Positions 1-6,646 of a stretch of DNA of 7,930 bases are shown here, piece by piece (within the stretch, counting starts at the first letter, position 1; every line of letters starts with the position of its first letter). Source of the stretch: Ruminiclostridium sp. (lineage in GTDB: Bacteria > Bacillota > Clostridia > DSM-8532); contig DOHN01000008.1 of NCBI GenBank assembly GCA_003535195.1, positions 14,474-22,403 of the forward strand, given 5' to 3'. Below the pieces are notes generated by a model. That model saw nothing but the letters and a program-made list of their open reading frames with translations, was not told the origin of the DNA and searched no databases. The position numbers were made by a program, and so were the translations under genes.

Positions 1-2142
1 CATTAAAAGAAGATTGTTATTTTCACCGGTATGGCTGTCCCACTCATCGTCGATGAGCTGAGTAATGGCATTTTTGGCTGTCCGGATGGTGTCCGTCTGC
101 CCCAACCCCACAGAAGAGCGGCGCAGGGCATTGGACAGGCCGGTGAAGGCCTGGTATATACCGCCATCCACATCACTGCCGCTGCTTTTTGCCAGGGACT
201 CGGCAGCTTTAGCTGCATGGACCAGATTTTTCAGGCTCACCGCAGCTGATTGCGCCAGAGTCTGCGCGTCGGCCAGCGCCTGTTGGGCCTTGGGTTCGTA
301 AGTATTGAGTATTTGGGTCATGGACTGGATCTGATCCAATGCAGTATCTCCATTCCTGCTCACCCGGACAGCCAGATCCGCCATATCATCCAAACTGGAC
401 AGCGTGGACCCCAAAAGTCCCTTATTCGCGTCCACTTCTTTACAGACCTTTTCGGCCAGCTCGGAAAGCCTGCGCAGATCGCCGCTGATCCCGCCGTTTC
501 CTAAAGTGTCAGTCAGCTTTTTTAAATCTTTTATGATGTAGGAGGAAGGAGCGATTAAAGAGCCGATCAATTGATTGACCTCGTCAATCTTATCGTTGGC
601 TCCGCCAATGACGTCGCTGGCAGTTTCGGCCTGCTCCATTTTTTGCCTGTATTCCTCTGTCAAAGAGTAGTAATAGAGTTGAGTCAGCAAAACGGCCTGC
701 TCTTCATTGACTTTGCCGGTACCTGCCATAAAGGCGGCAAGGGCCGCGGGATCTGCCGGCTCGGAATGATAATTAGCGACATAGGCATCATGCAGCTGCA
801 CAGCGGTATTAACATATTGCATGATTTGCGCAAGGGTCATAGGAATGCCATTGACATCCACGGTCATATCGTGCACATTGGAAATCCCGTGAAGATCGCT
901 GAGTGACTTTTTCAAAACGTCCAAGCTGGACTGTAATTCCTCCAGCTCTTTTCCCATGGTTTTAAAATCACCGGAGAGATCGGAGGCTATACGTTTTGCA
1001 TCTTTCGGTGTGTCTTCCAGTGCCTTTAACAGCTCTTGGGCTTTGGCAGACTCCCTGGTAAGCTGTTTTAAAAGTGTACGGGCATTCTCCAATTCCGGCT
1101 TTAAGGCAGCCAAATTGCTGCTCATCTCATTGAGCAGTACGGTCGTATCAGACAGCGCCTGGGAGGCTGCAGCCAGGTGCCCCGCCATGGGCTCCATGGC
1201 ATCGGTAAGAGGGCCGGCAGCTTCCAGTGCGGCATCCAGGCTGTCATAGACCTCGCCCTTCCCGGCAGAAATAGTCGACCGGGCGCGGTTGAGCTGATCG
1301 AGGCCGTTGGCCGTTTGGTTCAGGTTGCTGCTCATGCCGTCCAAAGAGTTGAGAAACACATCCAGGCTCTTGTTGATGGCGTGATAGGAATCCTCGATCT
1401 TTTCTTTGGCCTCACGCAGATCGGTTACCTGGTCCAATTGTTCCAGTGTGGCCGGAACAGCCAGGAAAACCATGCCGGTATAGGAAAAGTCATTGGTGCC
1501 TACCCGGATTGTAAAATGCTGTTCTTCTCCGGGCAGAATGATGAAGAGGACGCAGCGCAGGTTGCCGATCATCTGAACCTGGGCGCCGGGAGCTTCCAGG
1601 GATAGAATGTCGTCACAATTAAAGATCGATGAGGCGGTGAGTACCAGATTATTGCGGCTGTATTCCGATGCCTCGGGATTGGGCAGCACATCCAGGGTAA
1701 TCTCGACCACACCGCATTTACCCGCCAGTTGTTCTGCTGCCATGGGCACGCCGTTGAGCTTGTAGGAAAGAGACAACCTCCAGGGGAGTTCCTCATAGGG
1801 GCGCGAGGTTTTGCCTTCAAAGTAAAAACGGTCAGGAACATTTCCCGTCAGATTGAAGGTGACCTTACCATTTTCCACCGCCGCGGTCCGGCCGTCAGTG
1901 AGATTGTTTACGGCATCATAGACGCCGTAATCGGTAATGGTGGAGCTTCCAAAGGTGCGGTAACTCTTAACCACGCTGCTCTCCATCAGAGAGCCGTAAT
2001 AGTCCAGGGTGGCGTAATAGGTTTCATCGCAGGCGGGAGAGATTTTCTCTGCCGCCAGAACAGGGGAAGCCATTAAACTTCCAGTCAGAACCAGAGCCAA
2101 TATCAGCGCCAGAGGGCGCTGGATATGATAAAATTTCTGCAT
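1..2142 (-). CDS. Secreted coiled-coil protein of an MMPL transporter operon (C-terminus outside window)
   Basis: The frame is open from ATG 2142 to the window edge: 714 codons without a stop, so the 3' end is missing. A signal peptide covers residues 1-31: a short basic start, a hydrophobic run at about 10-29, and a cleavage region VLAA/EK. Residues about 35-230 look beta-rich (for example TLDYYG, GVYDAV, FYFEGK, GVVEITLDV) and form a distinct N-terminal domain. From about 235 to 435, and again from about 495 to 690, the protein is almost entirely helical, rich in Leu/Ala/Ser/Asp/Glu with heptad-like spacing, as in the long extracytoplasmic coiled coils of YhgE/Pip-like proteins. No membrane helix is seen after the signal peptide; a C-terminal anchor could lie beyond the edge. 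It follows the MMPL gene by 20 bp with its own ribosome binding site, so it is co-transcribed. Inference: an extracytoplasmic partner of that transporter. The family is not firmly recognised and the exact function is unknown. Confidence 0.85.
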   Translation of the reverse strand, partial: MQKFYHIQRPLALILALVLTGSLMASPVLAAEKISPACDETYYATLDYYGSLMESSVVKSYRTFGSSTITDYGVYDAVNNLTDGRTAAVENGKVTFNLTGNVPDRFYFEGKTSRPYEELPWRLSLSYKLNGVPMAAEQLAGKCGVVEITLDVLPNPEASEYSRNNLVLTASSIFNCDDILSLEAPGAQVQMIGNLRCVLFIILPGEEQHFTIRVGTNDFSYTGMVFLAVPATLEQLDQVTDLREAKEKIEDSYHAINKSLDVFLNSLDGMSSNLNQTANGLDQLNRARSTISAGKGEVYDSLDAALEAAGPLTDAMEPMAGHLAAASQALSDTTVLLNEMSSNLAALKPELENARTLLKQLTRESAKAQELLKALEDTPKDAKRIASDLSGDFKTMGKELEELQSSLDVLKKSLSDLHGISNVHDMTVDVNGIPMTLAQIMQYVNTAVQLHDAYVANYHSEPADPAALAAFMAGTGKVNEEQAVLLTQLYYYSLTEEYRQKMEQAETASDVIGGANDKIDEVNQLIGSLIAPSSYIIKDLKKLTDTLGNGGISGDLRRLSELAEKVCKEVDANKGLLGSTLSSLDDMADLAVRVSRNGDTALDQIQSMTQILNTYEPKAQQALADAQTLAQSAAVSLKNLVHAAKAAESLAKSSGSDVDGGIYQAFTGLSNALRRSSVGLGQTDTIRTAKNAITQLIDDEWDSHTGENNNLLLM

Positions 2143-2150
2143 AGAAAACA

Positions 2151-2156
2151 CTCCTT
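2151..2156 (-). promoter_or_regulatory. Ribosome binding site for the secreted coiled-coil protein
   Basis: AAGGAG on the minus strand sits 8 bases before ATG 2142, inside the 20-bp gap after the transporter stop codon. It fixes the start and shows independent translation initiation within the operon. No terminator or promoter is seen in the gap. Confidence 0.8.
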
Positions 2157-2162
2157 TTTTCG

Positions 2163-4280
2163 TTAATGGGAGGCGGATGCTGCCGCTTCCGAGGCTGCCC
2201 CTGCCTTTTTTATTTTAGGGTTGCGCCAGTTCAAACTGGTTTTTGCCAATAGGGGTTCACAGACCATCAGGAGGGCGGGCAGCAAAAACAAAATGACCAA
2301 AGCCGAAATGATGGATCCGCGGGCTAACATCATGCAGATGCCGCTGATGATTTCGATTTTGGAAATGAGCCCGACACCCAGGGTAGAACAAAACAGCACC
2401 AAAGCGCTGGTGATGATAGAGGCATCCGATGCCCCGGCGGCGGTAAGAATGGCCTCTTTGCGTTCTTTACCGCTCTGAAGCTCTTCCCGGAACCGGGTGG
2501 TCATTAAAATAGCGTAATCCACCGTGGCGCCCAGCTGGACACAGCCGATGATGGTGGGATTGATAAAGGGGATCACCGTATCGGTGAAATAAGGAATTCC
2601 CTGATTGATGAAAATGGCCAGTTCAATGGCGGCTACCAGCAAAAAGGGGACCGACAGAGACCGGAAGGTAAGCGCCACAATGAGTAAAATGGCCGCAATG
2701 GAAATATAATTGGTCACCCTGAAGTCCACGCTGGCAGTGTCAATGAGATCTTTAGTGAGAACGGCTTCCCCGGTCATATAGGCATTGGGGTCATAGGACT
2801 TGAGGATGGCGTTCAGCGACTCCACCTGTTTTGCCACCTGATCGGAGGCCGACTCGTAATGGGAGTTGAGCATCATGATTTGCATGCCGTCCTTTTTGAA
2901 GATTTCCAGCAAATCCTGGGGCAAAAAAAAATCCGGGATGGCATTGCTGGCAAATTTGTCATAAGCCACTACAGACTCTATGCCATCCACCTGCTCCAGC
3001 TCTTTAATCAGCTTCATCATCTTATCATGGGGCAGCCCGTTCTCCATGACAATGAAATGGGTGGAGGCCATATTATAGTCCTTTTTCAGCTTATTGGTGG
3101 CCACAATGGAGGGCAAATCCCGGGGCAAAGCCCGGTCCAGCTTATAGTAGAGCTGCGTGTGGTTCTGGGCATAGACCGCAGGGATAAAAAGCAGTACCGA
3201 CAGAACAAGGAATGCCTTGCTGTGCTGCACCACAAATCGATTGGCACGGTCCAGGCTGGGAATAAAGGTACGGTGTGTATATTTACGGATGGGGCCGTCC
3301 AGCAGCAGCAAAATGGCGGGAAGAACCACCACTACCGTGGTAATGCCCAGCAACACGCCTTTTGCCATAACAATCCCGATATCCCTGCCCAGCAGGAGCC
3401 TCATAAAGCACAGGGCAAGAAAGCCGGCAATGGTGGTCAGAGAGCTGCTAAGCAGTGAGGTAAAGGCCGCCTCGATGGACACGGCCATCGCGTCCCGCGG
3501 ATCTTCGTAGTTGTGCCGCTCTTCCTCATAACGGTGGTAGAGGAAGATGGAATAGTCCATGGTGACCCCCAACTGGAGCACTGCCGCGATGGCTTCAGTA
3601 ATATAGGAGATCTGTCCCAAAAAGATATTGGTACCGAAATTATATAGAATCGCCATGCCGATACTGAGCATAAATGCCAGGGGCAGCACCCAGGATTCCA
3701 TGGTTAAGGCCATTACCGCTAAAGAGAGAACGACGGCCAGGCTCACATAGAATGGCAGCTCCTGGTCTACCAGTTCTTTGGTATCCTTAATGAGTACGGA
3801 AAATCCGGCAAGAAAACATTTTTCGTTGCAGAGTCTGCGTACCTGTTCAATGGCTGACATGGTTTCTTGAGAAGCGCCGGCCATCTTATACTGTACAATC
3901 ATCATGGTGGAGTTTTCTGAGTAGAACATATCTCTGATATTCTCGGACAGGAACTCTTTAGGGAGCTGAATACCCGTGAGATTAGAGATCCAGACGGCGC
4001 TGCTTACCCCCGGCACCTGCTCGATCTGTTTCAGCAGCGAATTGGTGTACTCGGGGGGCATCCCCTCTACAATGAGCATGGTTGTAGCCGCGCTGTGGAA
4101 GGGTTCTTCCAGTAATTTTTCACCCTTGGCGGAGTCCAGGTCGGGTGGCAGATAGGTTAATATGTCGTAGTTAATACGGGTGGCGATGGATCCAAAGATG
4201 CTGAGGATCAGGAAAACCACCGCTACGAGCATAACAATTTTTGGCTTTCGCGTTAGCTTGTGTGCAATTTTTTTCAGCAC
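2163..4280 (-). CDS. MMPL/RND superfamily membrane transporter (HAE3-like)
   Basis: A 705-residue integral membrane protein with the two-fold repeated RND layout. TM1 lies at about 15-34, followed by a large extracytoplasmic loop (about 35-175) and a helix bundle at about 176-326. TM7 lies at about 355-371, followed by a second loop (about 372-520) and a second bundle at about 524-675. Each half carries the equivalent fourth-helix motif, GVTMDYSIF (Asp242) and GATVDYAIL (Asp588), each followed by an Arg/Glu-rich stretch (HRYEEE, TRFREE). In RND/MMPL proteins these buried Asp-Tyr pairs couple proton flow to export. Length and pattern fit the COG1033-type HAE3 group, which moves lipids or other hydrophobic molecules; the substrate here cannot be read from sequence. 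GTG 4280 is chosen as start because a near-perfect Shine-Dalgarno precedes it. The open frame extends 32 codons further to a TTG, but that TTG is part of the promoter -35 box. First gene of an operon with the secreted coiled-coil protein. Confidence 0.93.
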   Translation of the reverse strand: MLKKIAHKLTRKPKIVMLVAVVFLILSIFGSIATRINYDILTYLPPDLDSAKGEKLLEEPFHSAATTMLIVEGMPPEYTNSLLKQIEQVPGVSSAVWISNLTGIQLPKEFLSENIRDMFYSENSTMMIVQYKMAGASQETMSAIEQVRRLCNEKCFLAGFSVLIKDTKELVDQELPFYVSLAVVLSLAVMALTMESWVLPLAFMLSIGMAILYNFGTNIFLGQISYITEAIAAVLQLGVTMDYSIFLYHRYEEERHNYEDPRDAMAVSIEAAFTSLLSSSLTTIAGFLALCFMRLLLGRDIGIVMAKGVLLGITTVVVVLPAILLLLDGPIRKYTHRTFIPSLDRANRFVVQHSKAFLVLSVLLFIPAVYAQNHTQLYYKLDRALPRDLPSIVATNKLKKDYNMASTHFIVMENGLPHDKMMKLIKELEQVDGIESVVAYDKFASNAIPDFFLPQDLLEIFKKDGMQIMMLNSHYESASDQVAKQVESLNAILKSYDPNAYMTGEAVLTKDLIDTASVDFRVTNYISIAAILLIVALTFRSLSVPFLLVAAIELAIFINQGIPYFTDTVIPFINPTIIGCVQLGATVDYAILMTTRFREELQSGKERKEAILTAAGASDASIITSALVLFCSTLGVGLISKIEIISGICMMLARGSIISALVILFLLPALLMVCEPLLAKTSLNWRNPKIKKAGAASEAAASASH

Positions 4281-4285
4281 AAGTA

Positions 4286-4294
4286 TCACCTTCT
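4286..4294 (-). promoter_or_regulatory. Ribosome binding site deciding the GTG start of the MMPL transporter
   Basis: The minus strand reads AGAAGGTGA, one mismatch from the ideal AGGAGGTGA, five bases before GTG 4280. No comparable site precedes the other in-frame candidates, GTG 4289 and TTG 4376. The encoded start (MLKKIAHKLTRKPK, then TM1) is also typical for an MMPL protein: a short basic cytoplasmic tail. Confidence 0.8.
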
Positions 4295-4347
4295 TATTAA
4301 TTTTTCCAATGTCCAGCGGGTGCCGGTGACTCTGTTTCTGGGTCTGT

Positions 4348-4376
4348 ATTCTAAGATGGCCGGGAAGAAAAGTCAA
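4348..4376 (-). promoter_or_regulatory. Sigma-A-type promoter of the MMPL transporter operon
   Basis: On the minus strand, -35 TTGACT (4371-4376) and -10 TAGAAT (4348-4353) are separated by exactly 17 bp. The start of transcription would be near 4341, giving a leader of about 60 nt before GTG 4280. The nearest 10-bp repeat box begins 13 bp upstream of the -35. The -35 is close to consensus, so some activator-independent expression is possible. Confidence 0.75.
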
Positions 4377-4389
4377 CGGATTTGGCCTC

Positions 4390-4450
4390 TTCCTTATAAT
4401 TCTTAATAATTTCGGCAGGCTGCCGGGGTTCTTAATAATTCTTTATAATT
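4390..4450 (+). promoter_or_regulatory. Four-box direct-repeat operator, probable site of the adjacent OmpR-family regulator
   Basis: Four decamers of one pattern occur: TTCCTTATAA (4390-4399), TTCTTAATAA (4400-4409), TTCTTAATAA (4429-4438) and TTCTTTATAA (4439-4448), each pair followed by TT. Within each pair the boxes are exactly 10 bp apart, one helical turn, as expected for head-to-tail binding of an OmpR/PhoB-type dimer. The second pair is centred at about 4439.5, about 41 bp upstream of the predicted start of the regulator transcript and abutting its weak -35, the usual class II activator position. The first pair is centred about 60 bp upstream of the transporter start. That the neighbouring response regulator binds here is inference from spacing and location; the repeats are directly visible. 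Confidence 0.72.
4413..4425. repeat. 13-bp palindrome between the two operator pairs
   Basis: CGGCAG-G-CTGCCG has perfect 6-bp arms around one base. Its centre (4419) lies within about 1 bp of the midpoint between the two repeat pairs. It is GC-rich inside AT-rich surroundings. It may be a site for a second regulator or a spacer feature; no function is assigned. Confidence 0.5.
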
Positions 4451-4465
4451 GCGAACGCCCTCCTT

Positions 4466-4474
4466 TGCTATAAT
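4466..4474 (+). promoter_or_regulatory. Extended -10 promoter of the two-component operon
   Basis: A perfect -10 TATAAT (4469-4474) is preceded by TG one base upstream (TGC, 4466-4468), an extended -10. At 17-bp spacing the -35 (4446-4451, TAATTG) is poor and overlaps the last repeat box. This combination is typical of an activator-dependent promoter. Transcription would start near 4481, leaving a leader of about 28 nt. Confidence 0.72.
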
Positions 4475-4493
4475 AGGGGTATATTAAGGACGT

Positions 4494-4501
4494 AAAGGAG
4501 G
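4494..4501 (+). promoter_or_regulatory. Ribosome binding site of the response regulator gene
   Basis: AAAGGAGG ends 7 bases before ATG 4509, a near-ideal Bacillota site that fixes the start codon. Confidence 0.85.
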
Positions 4502-4508
4502 CGGAATC

Positions 4509-5225
4509 ATGGGAAAAAGAATCTTATTTGTAGATGATGACGCCTCCATTCTCCTGCTGGTCTCCGATGTGCTCTCCGACGCAGGCCTGACGGTTCGTAC
4601 CGCCGGGTCCGGAGAAGAGGCTCTGGAAATAATACAGCAGGAGTTTTTTGACCTGATTGTACTTGATATCATGATGAAGGGTATAAGCGGGCTGGAGGTC
4701 TGCGCCCGTATCCGCGGCCAGGTGGAATGCCCCATCCTGTTCTTGAGCGCCAAAGACGATGCCCGGGATATCATCCGGGGGTTGGGATTGGGCGCTGATG
4801 ACTATCTGACTAAGCCCTTTGTGCTGGAGGAACTGGTGGCCCGCATCCAGGCGCACCTACGCCGGCAGGAACGCATCGCGCCCCAGCGCCCGCCTCAGTC
4901 CATCCTCCAGATTGGGGAGATTTGCCTGAATCCGGAAGAGATGACGGTCAGCAAAGCAGGAAATCCTGTGTCCCTCTCCACCAAGGAATTTGAGCTGCTG
5001 GCTTACCTGATGCGCAACGCGGGCCAGACCCTCTCCCGGGAACGCATTTTTAGAGATGTGTGGAAGACGGATTTTGGGGATTTGGGCACTGTGGCCATTA
5101 ACATCAAAAATCTTCGGGTCAAGCTTGACCCGGATTGGAGCTATATAAAAACGGTTTGGGGCTCTGGCTACCGGTTTGTGACCCGGAGCGGCTATGCCGA
5201 GGAGGGGAAACATTATGAGCACTAA
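4509..5225 (+). CDS. OmpR-family response regulator (receiver plus winged helix)
   Basis: A 238-residue two-domain regulator of normal family length. The receiver domain (about 3-117) has the acidic pocket D9-D11, phospho-acceptor D53 in LIVLDIMM, switch residue S80 in ILFLSAK, and K102 in YLTKPF. A short linker leads to the OmpR/PhoB winged helix (about 133-226) with LSTKEFELLAYL, the recognition-helix region TVAINIKNLRVKL and the wing VWGSGYRF; this form of the helix resembles VanR-like members more than the commoner VDVHIRRLR. It acts in the cytoplasm as a phosphorylation-dependent DNA-binding protein. The gene lies divergent from the MMPL operon, and its stop codon overlaps the histidine kinase start by 11 bp, so the two are translationally coupled partners. 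The four 10-bp boxes just upstream fit this family and suggest autoregulation plus control of the transporter. An 18-bp perfect palindrome lies inside its winged-helix coding region. Confidence 0.96.
   Translation: MGKRILFVDDDASILLLVSDVLSDAGLTVRTAGSGEEALEIIQQEFFDLIVLDIMMKGISGLEVCARIRGQVECPILFLSAKDDARDIIRGLGLGADDYLTKPFVLEELVARIQAHLRRQERIAPQRPPQSILQIGEICLNPEEMTVSKAGNPVSLSTKEFELLAYLMRNAGQTLSRERIFRDVWKTDFGDLGTVAINIKNLRVKLDPDWSYIKTVWGSGYRFVTRSGYAEEGKHYEH
5115..5132. repeat. Perfect 18-bp palindrome inside the response regulator gene
   Basis: CGGGTCAAG-CTTGACCCG is its own reverse complement and coincides exactly with six codons (RVKLDP) following the recognition helix. It may be coincidental coding sequence, an intragenic protein site, or an mRNA hairpin about 80 nt before the kinase start. 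Confidence 0.5.
5200..5205 (+). promoter_or_regulatory. Ribosome binding site deciding the histidine kinase start
   Basis: AGGAGG lies within the last codons of the response regulator gene, 9 bases before ATG 5215. The upstream in-frame ATG 5194 lies before this site and has no good site of its own, so 5215 is preferred. Confidence 0.8.
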
Positions 5226-6564
5226 AAAAAAGCGCCGGCGCTATTCCTGGGTGGGCTGGTTTAGCGCCGGGCTGTCCCGAAAGATGATTTTCGCGCTGTT
5301 GGCGGTGGCCATACTGGGCTGGCTGCTCACTTGCTCCTGGTTTTTGGGCTATTTGCGCAGCTATGTAGGGAAGGTCTATGACACGGCTCTGGTCGATGCC
5401 GAGCAGAACGCCCGCCAGGTGGGCTCTTTCCTGCAGGGCAGCCAGGGAAATTTAGATGCGCTGCGGAGCTACTTGGAGGAACGGCAGCTATACTGCACCG
5501 TCCGGGACGAAACGGGAACCCTGCTGTTGGAATACCTTCCCGCTGATTGGGAGGAAGCGCATTTAGCTGTCTCGGGTGATGTAAAAGTTTTTTTAAACGG
5601 GGGCAGCTCCCGGCAGATTTCGGTATGGAGCGCAAGTCCGTCCCGTCAGGCGCTGGTGGATTCCATCGGCCAGCATTTTCTCATAGGGCTTTTTATCTTT
5701 AATATCACACTCTTTTTGCTGGCGGCGGTACTTATCTACCTGCTTCTTGTCGCTCCTATTGTACGGCTGCGGAAGACCATGCGGGCATACTACGAAAGGG
5801 GAATTTTGCCGGAGCGCAGCCAGCGGCTGGATGATATCGGCAAGCTTCAGAACACGTTTGCTGAGCTGATCGGCGTACTGACCGGCAAGGAGAAAATGGA
5901 GCAGCGGCTCATCGCTTCCATCTCTCATGACATCAAAACCCCTCTGACCTCCGTCATGGGTTATTCGGAACGGTTGCTCTCGGCGGAGCTGCCGGTTGAA
6001 AAACAGCGCCAATATCTTCATAGTATCTATGACAAGGCTTTGAACATCAAGTCCATTGTGGATGAGTTTGACGACTATCTCGAAGCGGGGCTGCGGGATG
6101 GGGATCCCTTGCAGTTGGTAACGACGGCAGCACTCTGCGACAGTCTGCGGGCCGAATACGAGGCAGAGCTGCAGGATGCCAATGTATGCCTGACGGTAAG
6201 CTGCACCTGCCCCAAGGCGGAGTTTTACTGCAATCCTGCCCATATGCGGCGCTATTTTGGCAACCTCATTGGAAACAGCATCCAGCACAATAATACCCAG
6301 GGGCTGCTGCTGGACGTCGTCTGCCGTCAGGAGGAAGATCAGGTGATACTGGAATTTGGTGATAATGGGCGCGGCGTAGAGCCCGGTCTTCTGCAGCAGA
6401 TTTTTGAGCCTTTTTATACCTCCGATCGTGGAAGGAAGGTATCCGGTTTGGGGCTTTCTATCTGCAAGAGTGTTATCACTGCCCATGGCGGTACGGTGGA
6501 AGCCGAGAACCGTCCGGAGGGCGGCCTGCTGATTCGTGCCGCACTGCCCTGCGCAGCACGTTAG
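5215..6564 (+). CDS. Sensor histidine kinase, membrane-bound, partner of the adjacent response regulator
   Basis: A 449-residue kinase of classical layout. A basic cytoplasmic start (TKKKRRR) precedes TM1 (about 24-45). An extracytoplasmic sensor domain of about 110 residues follows (46-154); its fold is not recognised. TM2 spans about 155-179, then a HAMP-like linker (about 180-232). The phospho-acceptor H238 lies in SISHDIKTPLTSVMGY. The ATPase domain shows N354 in the N box (NLIGNSIQHN), D383 in DNGRG, the F box FEPFYTSD from about 397, and the G2 box GLGLSICKS from about 411. All catalytic motifs are intact. It autophosphorylates on H238 and should pass the phosphate to D53 of the regulator encoded just upstream, with which it overlaps by 11 bp. 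The signal is unknown; divergence from a transporter operon suggests an envelope-active compound or stress (inference). Codons 4-6 form an eight-A run next to a potential hairpin. Confidence 0.96.
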   Translation: MSTKKKRRRYSWVGWFSAGLSRKMIFALLAVAILGWLLTCSWFLGYLRSYVGKVYDTALVDAEQNARQVGSFLQGSQGNLDALRSYLEERQLYCTVRDETGTLLLEYLPADWEEAHLAVSGDVKVFLNGGSSRQISVWSASPSRQALVDSIGQHFLIGLFIFNITLFLLAAVLIYLLLVAPIVRLRKTMRAYYERGILPERSQRLDDIGKLQNTFAELIGVLTGKEKMEQRLIASISHDIKTPLTSVMGYSERLLSAELPVEKQRQYLHSIYDKALNIKSIVDEFDDYLEAGLRDGDPLQLVTTAALCDSLRAEYEAELQDANVCLTVSCTCPKAEFYCNPAHMRRYFGNLIGNSIQHNNTQGLLLDVVCRQEEDQVILEFGDNGRGVEPGLLQQIFEPFYTSDRGRKVSGLGLSICKSVITAHGGTVEAENRPEGGLLIRAALPCAAR

Positions 6565-6586
6565 GCCGGTTCGGGTTTATAAAATG

Positions 6587-6624
6587 AAAAATTCCTCAAT
6601 GTCCAAAAACATTGAGGAATTTTT
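6587..6624. terminator. Bidirectional intrinsic terminator between convergent genes
   Basis: Perfect 16-bp arms (6587-6602 and 6609-6624) surround a 6-nt loop (CCAAAA). The stem core ATTCCTCAATGT is flanked by A-runs on the left and T-runs on the right, so a U-tract follows the hairpin on both strands. It lies 22 bp after the histidine kinase stop and 22 bp after the end of the DeoR gene on the other strand, serving both convergent units. Confidence 0.93.
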
Positions 6625-6646
6625 ATGCTTCTTTATTATAAATTTC

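Noticed and set aside
1177..1605. Plus-strand open frames opposite the secreted coiled-coil gene (this one of 142 codons, several others in 31-2076)
   Set aside because: The minus-strand frame is continuous for 714 codons with a signal peptide and a good ribosome binding site; the plus-strand frames have neither.
2859..3458. A 199-codon plus-strand open frame opposite the MMPL gene
   Set aside because: The Gln/His-rich translation with no domain is the mirror of transmembrane coding sequence; the minus-strand MMPL gene explains the region.
4524..4856. Minus-strand open frames opposite the response regulator gene (this one and one at 4857-5222)
   Set aside because: They are antisense to a complete OmpR-family regulator with intact motifs and have no supporting start signals.
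5593..6486. A 297-codon minus-strand open frame opposite the histidine kinase gene
   Set aside because: It is antisense to an intact kinase with all catalytic motifs, and its translation shows no domain; long antisense frames are common in this base composition.
6587..6624. The near-perfect inverted repeat considered as a mobile-element end or a small RNA
   Set aside because: Its place between convergent genes and the flanking A- and T-runs are fully explained by a bidirectional terminator; no target duplication or transposase is present.
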